From assembly GCF_002051585.1 (NCBI RefSeq), contig NZ_MZGX01000019.1:53261-117260 (forward strand): DNA of 64,000 nucleotides, read 5' to 3'. The notes under the pieces were generated by a model, which was not told where the DNA came from, searched no databases, and saw only the letters and a program-made list of their open reading frames with translations. Positions 26,639-35,117 of the stretch are shown here, piece by piece. Every line of letters begins with the position of its first letter. Position 1 is the first letter of the stretch. The stretch is from Ruminiclostridium hungatei. GTDB lineage: Bacteria; Bacillota; Clostridia; Acetivibrionales; DSM-1351. The translations under genes were made by a program, and so were the position numbers.

Positions 26639-27454
26639 TCAGATAAACGCCATTATAAATATTCTGATACCTGCAAGGCCCAAGGCCAGGGCCAGGCTTT
26701 TTATAATCCAGTCTCCCTTGAGTTTTTTTGAAAGCAGTGCCCCCAGTTGTGCTCCGAAAAGTGCTCCCATAGTAAGGCCGGCAGTTTGCATGAACCCACT
26801 GGAAAGAACACCCGTTACCAGGTGGACAACACTCCCTGACAGGGACATGGCAGCCAGCACAAAATGTGAGGTGGCAGTGGCCAGATGTACCGGAAAATTG
26901 AGCATCTGTATCATGACAGGGACATGAATAATTCCTCCTCCGATGCCCAGAAGGCTGGACAGATAACCTACCAGAAGGCTTATTACTATGCCTGCCAACG
27001 GGCTATAGGAAAAGGTGTATACAATGCCGTCAATATCTGTAACTCTTCTGGTAATCTGTTTTCCCGAGGCTTTTTTATGTCTGTTTTTGTTCCGGGGATT
27101 TATAAAAAGATATACGGCTCCCGCCAGCAGCAGTATGCCAAAGAGCATGTCAAAGATATCCCTGGGTATCAGAGAGGTGGTGAGGGAACCGAGAATTGAG
27201 CCTGGCAGCGTGGCCAGGGCAAAAATAATACCCGACTTATAATCTGTTTTTTTCATTTTGGCATAGGCAAAAGAACCTGACAGGGAGTTGAAAAATACTA
27301 CTGCAAGTGATATTGCAGTGATGGTTTCGGGACTTTTATCCGGATAGAGCAGCAGCAGGACCGGCACAAGAATAAAGCCCCCTCCCGCTCCGATGAGGGT
27401 TCCGAAGGTGCCTACCAAAAATCCAAGTGGTACCAGCCATAGAAATTGATACAT
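26639..27454 (-). CDS. TauE/SafE-family sulfite/anion permease
   Basis: This 271-residue membrane protein has about eight hydrophobic segments in two related halves, each with a glycine-rich loop (GTFGTLIGAGGGFILVP in the first, LLGIGGGIIHVP in the second). The family (formerly DUF81) includes exporters of sulfite, sulfoacetate and similar organosulfur anions. AGGAGAGG precedes the ATG. It lies beside a second sulfur-anion permease (YeiH type), which supports a role in disposing of sulfite released from organosulfur compounds. Confidence 0.85.
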   Translation of the reverse strand: MYQFLWLVPLGFLVGTFGTLIGAGGGFILVPVLLLLYPDKSPETITAISLAVVFFNSLSGSFAYAKMKKTDYKSGIIFALATLPGSILGSLTTSLIPRDIFDMLFGILLLAGAVYLFINPRNKNRHKKASGKQITRRVTDIDGIVYTFSYSPLAGIVISLLVGYLSSLLGIGGGIIHVPVMIQMLNFPVHLATATSHFVLAAMSLSGSVVHLVTGVLSSGFMQTAGLTMGALFGAQLGALLSKKLKGDWIIKSLALALGLAGIRIFIMAFI

Positions 27455-27547
27455 TGTATTACCTCTCCTGAAAAAATGCTATTAAGGATTATTTTAAAGC
27501 TGTTAAGCAAATATTATGCTGCAATTTTAAGCCATAAACGTATTTGG

Positions 27548-27680
27548 AAAGTCAATTACTATCGGCTGAAAGCCTCTGAAGTACAGCCTCTTTAAATCCC
27601 AAACCGTTGAAGCCTTTAAATAAAAGGCTTGAAAGCACATATTCGCCTGAAAGGCGAAGGTTTCAACCGTAATTGACTTT
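27548..27680. repeat. Dispersed intergenic element, long copy
   Basis: This 133-bp element has perfect 12-bp inverted ends, AAAGTCAATTAC (27548-27559) and GTAATTGACTTT (27669-27680). Inside are small hairpins (AAGCCTTT/AAAGGCTT-type and TTCGCC/GGCGAA). Its ends match the 3555-3610 element on the opposite strand, including 18 identical bases, but the internal part is absent there. It sits between two minus-strand genes. Either a small non-autonomous mobile element or a structured RNA leader for the TauE/SafE gene would fit. Confidence 0.5.
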
Positions 27681-27695
27681 ATGAAAACATAAAGT

Positions 27696-28703
27696 TTATA
27701 TCTGACCTGTGAAATATTGTACTCCTATACTGGCGGCGGCCACACAAAGCCATACCAGCAAGCCCAGCAATATGGGCTTGAAGCCGGTCTTCAGCATCTC
27801 CCTGAAATCGGAACCCAGTCCGACGGCGGATAGTGCCACAACTATCAGGAATTTGCCTGCCGCCGAAAGACGGCAGGCCGCTGCAGCACTGATTATCGAT
27901 AGAGTATTCAACAAGGATAAAGCAAGGAACCCCACAATAAACCAGGGGAAAATCTTTATAAAACTGTAATTTACCTTATCTGAGGTTTTTGCTGCACCTC
28001 TTTTCCTCAGCAGGGTGATGGCGGCAAAGAGCAATGAGACCGGGATAATCATAGTGGTCCGGGTCAGCTTTACAATTGTGGCATACTCTCCGGCTGTCCT
28101 GCTGAAAGCATAACCTGCCGCAACCACGGAGGAGGTATCGTTTATGGCGGTTCCGGTCCACAGTCCGAAGGCTTTGTCCGAAAAACCAAGCAAATGTCCC
28201 AGGGGAGGGAAAATCAATACTGCAACAATATTAAAAAAGAAGATTGTGGAGATGGAATAGGCAACTTCCTTTTCGTCAGCCTCAATTACCGGTGAAACCG
28301 CCGCAATTGCAGACCCGCCGCAGATGGCTGTGCCAACCCCAATAAGAGCAGTCAGCCTGCCGGGTATTTTTAACAGCTTTCCAAAGACCCAGGCGGATAT
28401 AGCTGAAACGGAAAGGGTAACCAGCATGACACACAAGGATTCTCTGCCGGTTTTCCAAACCTGGGCCAGGCTTAAACCTGCACCCAGCAAAATGATGGAA
28501 TATTGCAGCAGCTTTTTTGCAGCAAATCTTACACCGGTTTCCACCCACGCAGGTTTGCCTGCAAGGTTATTAATAAGAATTCCCAGAACTATACCAAAGA
28601 CCGGTGCTCCAACTATGGGAAACAGTCCGCCCAGCCAGACTGCCGCAATAGCAATTAATAAGGAAAACAGGATTCCTGCCGTATTTTTTCTTAACCAGCC
28701 CAT
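27696..28703 (-). CDS. YeiH-family putative sulfate/sulfite exporter
   Basis: This membrane protein of about 335 residues belongs to the UPF0324/YeiH family (PSE, about 10 segments). Typical blocks are GIVLGILINN, GTAICGGSAIAAVSPVIEADE and WTGTAINDTSSVVAAG. ATG 28703 is preferred because GGAG stands 6 bases upstream; an in-frame TTG at 28745 has no ribosome site. It is divergent from a LysR-type regulator, the same arrangement known for yeiH/yeiE and related sulfite-response pairs. Export of sulfite or a related anion is the family inference; direct proof is scarce for the family. Confidence 0.85.
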   Translation of the reverse strand: MGWLRKNTAGILFSLLIAIAAVWLGGLFPIVGAPVFGIVLGILINNLAGKPAWVETGVRFAAKKLLQYSIILLGAGLSLAQVWKTGRESLCVMLVTLSVSAISAWVFGKLLKIPGRLTALIGVGTAICGGSAIAAVSPVIEADEKEVAYSISTIFFFNIVAVLIFPPLGHLLGFSDKAFGLWTGTAINDTSSVVAAGYAFSRTAGEYATIVKLTRTTMIIPVSLLFAAITLLRKRGAAKTSDKVNYSFIKIFPWFIVGFLALSLLNTLSIISAAAACRLSAAGKFLIVVALSAVGLGSDFREMLKTGFKPILLGLLVWLCVAAASIGVQYFTGQI

Positions 28704-28779
28704 AATATACTCCATTCCATTGGCTTTTGAGTCAACCCAATTCAATATTGTTTTGATATAAACATTTTAGTACTGGACT

Positions 28780-28800
28780 ATCATAATTTCAAATTATGAT
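28780..28800. promoter_or_regulatory. 21-bp perfect palindrome, probable LysR operator
   Basis: ATCATAATTT, a central C, and AAATTATGAT make a perfect palindrome in the 150-bp gap between the divergent exporter and LysR genes. Such AT-rich dyads are typical LysR-type binding sites, and autoregulation plus control of the exporter is likely. Confidence 0.65.
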
Positions 28801-28855
28801 TTATTATAAATGTATAAAAAATATTTATGGCTGAATTTGAATTTTTGGAGGATAT

Positions 28856-29752
28856 ATGATAGACGCAAAGCTCACTACCTTTATAAATCTGGCAAAGCTC
28901 AGGAATTATACCAGAACGGCAGAACTGCTGAATCTGACCCAACCGGCGGTTTCCCAGCATATCAGACAGCTTGAGGATTACTACGGGGTGCAGCTTGTAA
29001 AGAAAAAGGGAAGACAGCTCAATCTGACCGGGGAAGGCGAATTGCTTTTAAAATATGCAAATGAGCTGGAAACAAAGGATCTGAATTTTCAAAGGACCCT
29101 GATGAATAAATCTGCCGTGGTGAAAAGGTACAACCTCGGAGCTACCCTGACCATAGGCGAGTTTGTACTCCCCTGGCTGCTGGGAGAGCATAAGCGCCGG
29201 TTTGAAAGTGTGGATATTATAATGCATGTGCACAATCTTGAAGATATCCTTGAAAGGCTCAACCTCGGACAATTTGATCTGGGTATTGTTGAAGGTCCTT
29301 TTGACAAGACAAGGTTCAAATATAAAAAGTTCAAAGAGGATGAACTTGTACTGGCGGTATCCCCAAAAAGCCACCTTGCCAAAATGGAGGAAATAGAGCT
29401 GGCGGATATTGTGGGCATGGGAAGGCTTATACTGAGGGAGAATGGGTCGGGCACCAGGAGCGTTTTTGAAAACAAACTGCTTGAGCTGGGAATAGGACTC
29501 CAGCAGGTGAAGATATATATGGAGGTTGGCAGTATAGGAGCAATAAAATCACTTGTGCAGGCTGACCTTGGTTATACCGTAATATCCAGGGAGGCAGTCA
29601 GGCAGGAAGTGGCAGCAGGTACATTAAAAACAGTGCCTCTTAAGGGGGTAAGAATTCTGAGGGAATTTAATTTCGTGTATTTGGATTACGGGCAGGAGGC
29701 TTTCATCAACGGATTTATTGAATTTCTCACAGGGGCCATATTAAATAATTAA
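28856..29752 (+). CDS. LysR-type transcriptional regulator (CysL/YeiE-like)
   Basis: This 298-residue DNA-binding regulator has an N-terminal winged helix (residues about 1-60, with RTAELLNLTQPAVSQHIRQLE as the recognition region) and a C-terminal ligand-binding domain of the periplasmic-binding fold. TTGGAGGAT precedes the ATG. It is divergent from the YeiH-type exporter with a palindromic operator between. By analogy with CysL and YeiE it may sense a sulfur metabolite; the ligand cannot be read from the sequence. Confidence 0.88.
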   Translation: MIDAKLTTFINLAKLRNYTRTAELLNLTQPAVSQHIRQLEDYYGVQLVKKKGRQLNLTGEGELLLKYANELETKDLNFQRTLMNKSAVVKRYNLGATLTIGEFVLPWLLGEHKRRFESVDIIMHVHNLEDILERLNLGQFDLGIVEGPFDKTRFKYKKFKEDELVLAVSPKSHLAKMEEIELADIVGMGRLILRENGSGTRSVFENKLLELGIGLQQVKIYMEVGSIGAIKSLVQADLGYTVISREAVRQEVAAGTLKTVPLKGVRILREFNFVYLDYGQEAFINGFIEFLTGAILNN

Positions 29753-29811
29753 ATCAGGAACCAAGCGGGGAAAAAATTCATACAATATATTGTAATATTT
29801 GAATATAATGA

Positions 29812-29840
29812 TTGACAAATATAGTTGAAGGTTTTATAAT
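29812..29840 (+). promoter_or_regulatory. Consensus sigma-A promoter
   Basis: TTGACA (29812-29817), 17-bp spacer, TATAAT (29835-29840): a perfect vegetative promoter for the ferredoxin-like membrane protein that starts 36 bases downstream. Confidence 0.8.
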
Positions 29841-29876
29841 ATCAATAAGAAGTAATTAATGAAAAGGGAGATGGAA

Positions 29877-30542
29877 ATGAAGACATCCAGGGAGTTTATT
29901 CATCAATGGTTATGGGTTGTACTTATTGCTTTTTGCATAGTTGGATTGTTTTATCCCGCAGTAGGGATTGCAGCTCTTATATGCATGCTTGCTCCATCGG
30001 TGGCAGCCATATGGAAGGACAGATTCTGGTGCGGCAGTTTTTGTCCCAGAGGGAGCTTCAATGATTCCGTATTGCGGAGGATAAGTTTCAAACGGCCGTT
30101 GCCAAAGCTGCTGAAAAGCAAGTGGTTCAGATACCTCTTTCTGGTACTGCTGATGAGCGCCTTCGCCGTTCAACTGACGTTAGCCTGGGGAAGTCTGGAA
30201 AGTACAGGCCTGGTATTTGTACGAATGATAATAATAACTACCCTTGTAACAATAATCCTGGGGATTTTTTACAGCCACAGGACCTGGTGTGTTATCTGCC
30301 CCATGGGCACTATGGCCTCCTTGGTCACAAGGGCTGCTGCAAATAGTCCCACGGCAAAAACAAATAAAAAGGTGGCCTTTGTGCGGGAAAGATGTGTAAG
30401 CTGCAAGCTGTGTTCAAAGTCATGTCCCGTGGGAATAGATGTATTGAGCTATAAGGGCCCGGGAAAAGTTCTAGACCATGACTGCCTGAAATGCAACGAA
30501 TGCGTTTACAAATGCCCGAAAAATTCCCTGACAAAGGTTTAA
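29877..30542 (+). CDS. NapH-like membrane 4Fe-4S ferredoxin
   Basis: The 221-residue membrane electron-transfer protein has about four membrane helices. Two CxxxCP-type motifs (CGSFCPRG and CVICPMG) sit at the membrane face, and the C-terminal domain has two ferredoxin clusters (CVSCKLCSKSCPVG and CLKCNECVYKCP). ATG 29877 is preferred because AAGGGAG lies just upstream of it; in-frame ATGs at 29859 and 29871 also exist. NapH relatives pass quinol electrons to reductases. Its partner is unknown, but the strong promoter and nearby sulfur genes suggest a redox role. Confidence 0.82.
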   Translation: MKTSREFIHQWLWVVLIAFCIVGLFYPAVGIAALICMLAPSVAAIWKDRFWCGSFCPRGSFNDSVLRRISFKRPLPKLLKSKWFRYLFLVLLMSAFAVQLTLAWGSLESTGLVFVRMIIITTLVTIILGIFYSHRTWCVICPMGTMASLVTRAAANSPTAKTNKKVAFVRERCVSCKLCSKSCPVGIDVLSYKGPGKVLDHDCLKCNECVYKCPKNSLTKV

Positions 30543-30715
30543 TGATAAAGGTTCAATGATAAATGCTTATTGCCGGAAGTTCAATTGCAAAGGTTCTATG
30601 GCAGAGTTTTATGCAAGGCATCCGGCAGTTGAAGAATACGTTTTATTATTGTAAAATATTAAGGATTTAACAAAAATATACTTGAATAGGATTTATATAT
30701 GGGAGGAATTTTAAA

Positions 30716-31066
30716 ATGTCGGTTGTCAAAGCGAAAAATTACTACACAGGGCAGGGCGGCTGCCAGAGGATGAATTGCGCACAGGCGGTTATAAATGCGT
30801 TTAAGGAAGATTTCAATATAGATGAAACCATGGTGGAGACCTTTAAAAGCTATGGGGGAGGAAAAGCTCCAGATGGCCTGTGCGGAGCCTACTACGCAGT
30901 AAAATACATCTTAAACAAACAGGCTCCAGGCAAGCTGGAGGAATTGGAAAAGCACTTTCTGGAACATGCAGGTGCACTGGAATGCAGCAATATCAAAGGG
31001 CTGAAAAAGCTTTCCTGCGTGGGCTGCGTTGAAAAAAGCTCTGAATTCCTGGAAAAACTGGGTTAG
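30716..31066 (+). CDS. C_GCAxxG_C_C family redox protein
   Basis: This 116-residue protein of the C_GCAxxG_C_C (TIGR01909-like) family is a small putative redox protein common in anaerobes. Key cysteines are in GGCQRMNCAQA, DGLCGAYYA, ALECSNIK and KLSCVGCVEK. It may bind a metal cluster or use disulfide chemistry. It starts after GGGAGG and is immediately followed (1 bp) by a rhodanese lipoprotein, so the two are co-transcribed. Family members often neighbour electron-transfer membrane proteins, as here. Confidence 0.8.
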   Translation: MSVVKAKNYYTGQGGCQRMNCAQAVINAFKEDFNIDETMVETFKSYGGGKAPDGLCGAYYAVKYILNKQAPGKLEELEKHFLEHAGALECSNIKGLKKLSCVGCVEKSSEFLEKLG

Positions 31067-31067
31067 C

Positions 31068-31517
31068 ATGAAAAATCTATTAGTTGTTATTCTGATGGTT
31101 TTGGGTATCATAAGTACTGCTTGCGGTACACAGGAGAAAGTTTTGTTCCTGCCGGTAAGTAAAAACACGGCGTCGGTACAAACCGGGTCAACAAAGGAGC
31201 TTGGCAATATGGAGATAAAACCCCAGGAGGCTAAGGCACGTCTTGACAAAGGGGAGAGTATAATTCTTCTGGATGTACGTACTGAGGAGGAATACAACGA
31301 AAAACGCATTCCCGGAAGTATTCTGATACCTGTGGAAGGCATTGACAGCGATGCTCCGGCGAAGCTGACCGACAAGGCTGCTGTCATATTTGTGTATTGC
31401 AGAAGCGGAAGAAGAAGTGCGATCGCAGTTGAGGTGCTTACTCTTATGGGATATACAAAAGTATATGACCTTGGGGGGCTTGAAGACTGGCCATATGAAA
31501 CTGTAAGCGGTAAATAA
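31068..31517 (+). CDS. Rhodanese-like lipoprotein
   Basis: The protein of 149 residues has a lipoprotein signal (LGIISTACG) and a single rhodanese domain in its C-terminal two-thirds. The active-site loop is YCRSGRRS, with the catalytic cysteine first. It should handle sulfane sulfur on the outer face of the membrane. ATG 31068 is two bases after the preceding stop; the upstream in-frame ATG at 31029 would overlap the C_GCAxxG gene. The ribosome site is weak, which fits translation coupled to the upstream gene. Confidence 0.85.
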   Translation: MKNLLVVILMVLGIISTACGTQEKVLFLPVSKNTASVQTGSTKELGNMEIKPQEAKARLDKGESIILLDVRTEEEYNEKRIPGSILIPVEGIDSDAPAKLTDKAAVIFVYCRSGRRSAIAVEVLTLMGYTKVYDLGGLEDWPYETVSGK

Positions 31518-31571
31518 CCGTAGCCTTTGTAAAATATTTAAGCCGATATATATAAAATATTTAAGATGATT

Positions 31572-31613
31572 CAGGGCACCCGGGCAAAGCTATTTTGCAG
31601 GGTGTCCTGTTTT
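31572..31613 (+). terminator. Rho-independent terminator
   Basis: CAGGGCACCC (31572-31581) pairs, with one G-U, with GGGTGTCCTG (31600-31609), followed by a T-rich tract. It ends the rhodanese operon. Confidence 0.75.
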
Positions 31614-31712
31614 GTGTTTGAAGCTTTTAAATAGTATTGCATATTTTATTTTATATAATATGACATGCCTGTGTCAGGTTTAAATGCTATAATATTGACA
31701 GAGAGGTGCATT

Positions 31713-32615
31713 ATGCATATAAACAGGTTGTTTGAAACAGTTTACCTTCTGCTGGATAGAAAGTCCATAACTGCCGGAGAGCTTGCTGAACATTTTGAAG
31801 TGTCGGTGAGGACCATATACCGGGACATCGATGTATTATCCCAGGCCGGGATACCGGTTTATATGAGCAAGGGAAAGGGCGGGGGTATAAGACTTCTGGA
31901 CAATTATGTACTCAACAAATCCATATTGTCCGATTCGGAGCAAAAGGAAATACTTGCGGCCTTGCAGGGACTTAATGCCGTCCACTACCCAGAGGTTGAC
32001 AATGTAATAGCCAAGCTGGGACTTTTGTTCAACAAGGCTGATTACAACTGGGTGGACGTGGACTTTTCCCATTGGGGAGAGACAAACAGGCAAAAGTTTA
32101 ATATGATTAAGACTGCAATCATAAATAGAAGGGTTCTGGCTTTCGACTATTCCGGTTCATACGGAGAAAGCAGCAACAGGGAGATAGAGCCGGTGCAGCT
32201 CTGGTTCAAGGACAAGACCTGGTATCTGAAAGGCTTCTGTCTGACAAGGAAGGCCTTGCGTATATTCAGATTGACCAGGATGAAGGAAGTAAGGCTTACG
32301 GAAACTACCTTTGAAAAAAGGACGGTGCAGGAACTGGAGCTTTCCACTGCCGGAGAAGAGTCCCGTAAAATTGCATATTTTAAGCTGCACCTGGACAAAT
32401 CGGTAGCATACCGGGTTTATGATGAATTTGACGAGAAATATATTATCAAAAACCGGGACGGAAGCTTTGAAGTTACAGCCTTTTTTCCCGAAAGTGACTG
32501 GGTATACGGCTACATTTTGTCCTTTGGAAGTGCTGCCAGGGTTATTGAACCTGAATACATAAGGAACAAAATCATTGAACGGCTGAAGGAAACAATGGGA
32601 CAATATGAAAGGTGA
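31713..32615 (+). CDS. YafY/DeoR-type regulator with WYL domain
   Basis: The 300-residue transcription factor has an N-terminal HTH_11 domain (ETVYLLLDRKSITAGELAEH then VSVRTIYRDIDVLSQAG) and a WYL domain (about residues 140-220, core LWFKDKTWYLKGFC) that typically binds a ligand or nucleic acid. ATG 31713 follows GAGAGGTGC; the open stretch reaches back to 31665. Just upstream are a TATAAT (31688-31693) and the dyad TGACA-N6-TGTCA (31661-31676), a possible self-operator. The next gene starts 7 bases after its stop, so the two form an operon. Confidence 0.85.
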   Translation: MHINRLFETVYLLLDRKSITAGELAEHFEVSVRTIYRDIDVLSQAGIPVYMSKGKGGGIRLLDNYVLNKSILSDSEQKEILAALQGLNAVHYPEVDNVIAKLGLLFNKADYNWVDVDFSHWGETNRQKFNMIKTAIINRRVLAFDYSGSYGESSNREIEPVQLWFKDKTWYLKGFCLTRKALRIFRLTRMKEVRLTETTFEKRTVQELELSTAGEESRKIAYFKLHLDKSVAYRVYDEFDEKYIIKNRDGSFEVTAFFPESDWVYGYILSFGSAARVIEPEYIRNKIIERLKETMGQYER

Positions 32616-32622
32616 AGCTGAA

Positions 32623-33507
32623 ATGGAATATATGCCGGCAAAAACTATAATATCCGGTTATGCCCATAATAATAACTGGTTTGGCATAAATTACAACATG
32701 AATATATACAAGGGCTGCAATCATGGCTGTATATACTGTGACAGCCGGAGTGACTGCTATCATGTGGAGGATTTTGACCGGGTGAGGGTAAAGGAAAATG
32801 CGCTGGGCATCATCTCCAGGGAGTTAAAATCCAAGAGAAGAAAAGGCGTAGTGGGAACAGGTGCCATGAGTGATCCCTATAATTCTTTTGAAGGGCAGTT
32901 GGAGCTTACCAGAGGCTCTCTTGAGCTTATAAACCGGTTTGGCTTCGGGAGCTCTATTGCAACAAAGAGTGACCTGGTTGTCAGGGATATGGATATCCTG
33001 CAAAAGCTTCAAACTCATTCACCTGTAATTGTAAAGGTGACGGTTACAAGCTGTGACGACCAATTGGCAAAAAAAGTTGAACGGAATGCCGTCCCTTCCT
33101 CAAGACGGTTTGCCGCCGTGAAAAGTCTTACGGACAGCGGAATTTTTGCAGGAATACTTATGATGCCGGTTTTGCCTTTTATTGAGGACACAGAGGAAAA
33201 TATCAAGGGCGTTCTCAGGCGTGCACATGAAAGCGGCGCCAGGTTCGTATATACTTCCTTTGGCGTCACCCTGAGACAAAATCAGAGGGATTGGTATTAT
33301 GACAAACTGGATGAACAATTTCCCGGCGTGAAACAAAAATATATCAGGCAGTTCGGAGATTCCTATGTCTGTGATTCCCCACGGCTGGAGGAGCTGAAGG
33401 TGATCTTTAAAGAGGAATGCAAAAGGCTGGGCCTGCTGTATGGTATGAAACAGATAATAGCTGCATACCGGCAGGGGTATGAGGACAGGCAATTGACCTT
33501 GTTTTAA
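32623..33507 (+). CDS. SplB-like radical SAM protein
   Basis: This protein of about 294 residues belongs to the Rv2578c/SplB-related radical SAM family. It has the canonical CX3CX2C motif (GCNHGCIYCD) near residue 32, followed by TGAMSDPYNSFE, VKVTVTSCDD and a C-terminal YGMKQIIAAYR. ATG 32623 has AAAGGTGA just upstream; in-frame ATGs at 32605 and 32632 are alternatives. It is not true spore photoproduct lyase, whose signature differs. It is clearly distinct from the four CX8CX2C proteins. It is co-transcribed with the WYL regulator. Confidence 0.82.
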   Translation: MEYMPAKTIISGYAHNNNWFGINYNMNIYKGCNHGCIYCDSRSDCYHVEDFDRVRVKENALGIISRELKSKRRKGVVGTGAMSDPYNSFEGQLELTRGSLELINRFGFGSSIATKSDLVVRDMDILQKLQTHSPVIVKVTVTSCDDQLAKKVERNAVPSSRRFAAVKSLTDSGIFAGILMMPVLPFIEDTEENIKGVLRRAHESGARFVYTSFGVTLRQNQRDWYYDKLDEQFPGVKQKYIRQFGDSYVCDSPRLEELKVIFKEECKRLGLLYGMKQIIAAYRQGYEDRQLTLF

Positions 33508-33562
33508 CGGCTCAGGATTGAGGTATAATAATATTAAATTACAGCGTATATGGAGAAGGAAA

Positions 33563-35065
33563 ATGCCAAGAAGAACCTACGTAACAAATATGCCTGATAA
33601 AACAGGGGCATTTATGCTTGCTACAAAAATTATTGCAAGGCATAATGGAAATATTGTCCGAGTGAGCTATAACAAGGCTGTTGACCTTCATACGCTTTTT
33701 ATAGATGTGGAGGCGCAGGAAGACAAGCTGGCCCTGATTGCCGGGGAATTGGGCAGTGTGGGTTATCTTAATGAAAAGATTTCTGAGACCCGAGTTGTTG
33801 TGGTAAACATAAAAATACCGGATAAGCCCTCTTCCGTGCTGCCAATACTGAGAATACTGGACAGATACGGAATAAATATTTCGTATATCAACTCAAGCTC
33901 AAACAATACAGAGTTTCAGGACTTTAAAATGGGCCTGCTCATTGAGAATCCCGGCATAATCAAACTATTGCTGGAGGAGATCAGCGAGAGCTATCAGATA
34001 GACATAGTTGACTATGATGACGCTGAAAACAGCCTGGATAACACGATTTTCTATATACGCCTGGCAAATGAAATGCAAAAGCTCATGCATTTAAGCACTG
34101 AGACCACCATGGAGTTTATTGCAGAATCCAACCGCATATGGCAGGTGCACCAGGAAAAAGGGGAGAATCCCAAAAAGGTATTTGAATATATAAGAAGGTT
34201 TGCCAATTTTATAAGCCTCCACAGGGACGGCAATTTCAAAGCCGACATCGAAAAGGTGAAAATCAGCCCCCAGGTGACCTTGTACAATATCCAGCCTCCC
34301 TGCGGAAGCAATACCTATGTGCTGGAAGCTGAAAATGAGCTGGTGCTGGTTGACACCGGCTATACCATATATCAGGGAGAAATATTTGAAATTTTCAGCA
34401 AGCTGTTTGGCGACTGGCAGGCAAAACTCAAAAGGGTATATATATCACATGCCGATGTGGATCACTGCGGACTTCTGGCAAAGCTGGGAAATACCGAAAT
34501 TTGTGTTAACAGGAAAAGTGCCGAGAATTTAAAACGTCAATATTTGGGGATTCCCGATTACAGGGAGCACAACGAGGTGGGACTGGGATACAGCAAGCTG
34601 AGCCGCATAATTTCCGGCTATATTCCGCCTGATACGGAGAACTTCACAATCCTGGACCGGGGGGATATACCAGAGGAGCACCGTGAGCTTTTGCACATAG
34701 GAGATTTTTCAGTTGCAGATTTGGATTTTGAAGTGCTTGAAGGCAGCGGAGGGCATGTTTACGGTGAAATGGTATTTGTAAACAGAAAATTCGGGGTGGC
34801 TTTTACAGGTGACCTCCTTGTCAACATAAGCGGCTTCAGTCCAGAACGCGCAGAATTTAACTCTCTGGCGCCCTACCTGATGAACAGCGTCAATTCTGAT
34901 TCCGCAAAGGCCACTGAAATGAGAAGGCAGATACTCAGCCTGGCGGAAGAAGCAGGGGAAGCAGTGCAAAAACCCTGTATGATCTGCGGAGGGCACGGGC
35001 CCCTTTCCATAATAGTAAATCACAGGCTGCAAAAAATGCCGGGGGTGGAGAATGTTGCATTGTAG
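33563..35065 (+). CDS. ACT-domain / metallo-beta-lactamase fusion protein
   Basis: This protein of about 500 residues carries two N-terminal ACT-like repeats (about 4-75 and 78-150; ITVxVPDKxGA-type pattern NMPDKTGAFMLATKI), a helical linker and a C-terminal metallo-beta-lactamase fold. That fold has the metal motif SHADVDHCG, then GGHVYGE, FTGDLL and ICGGHGP. ATG 33563 is preferred because GGAGAAGGA precedes it; the frame stays open back to 33518. ACT domains bind amino acids, so a hydrolase regulated by an amino acid is likely. The HxxxDH start of the motif departs slightly from HxHxDH (HADVDH). Confidence 0.8.
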   Translation: MPRRTYVTNMPDKTGAFMLATKIIARHNGNIVRVSYNKAVDLHTLFIDVEAQEDKLALIAGELGSVGYLNEKISETRVVVVNIKIPDKPSSVLPILRILDRYGINISYINSSSNNTEFQDFKMGLLIENPGIIKLLLEEISESYQIDIVDYDDAENSLDNTIFYIRLANEMQKLMHLSTETTMEFIAESNRIWQVHQEKGENPKKVFEYIRRFANFISLHRDGNFKADIEKVKISPQVTLYNIQPPCGSNTYVLEAENELVLVDTGYTIYQGEIFEIFSKLFGDWQAKLKRVYISHADVDHCGLLAKLGNTEICVNRKSAENLKRQYLGIPDYREHNEVGLGYSKLSRIISGYIPPDTENFTILDRGDIPEEHRELLHIGDFSVADLDFEVLEGSGGHVYGEMVFVNRKFGVAFTGDLLVNISGFSPERAEFNSLAPYLMNSVNSDSAKATEMRRQILSLAEEAGEAVQKPCMICGGHGPLSIIVNHRLQKMPGVENVAL

Positions 35066-35117
35066 CATAGCATTGTAGCATTGTAACATTTAGCATTGCA
35101 GCTCTCCGGTTGTAAAG

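Noticed and set aside
32623..33507. Spore photoproduct lyase
   Set aside because: It has the CX3CX2C motif but matches the wider SplB-related family in length and C-terminus, without the conserved lyase cysteine region being evident.
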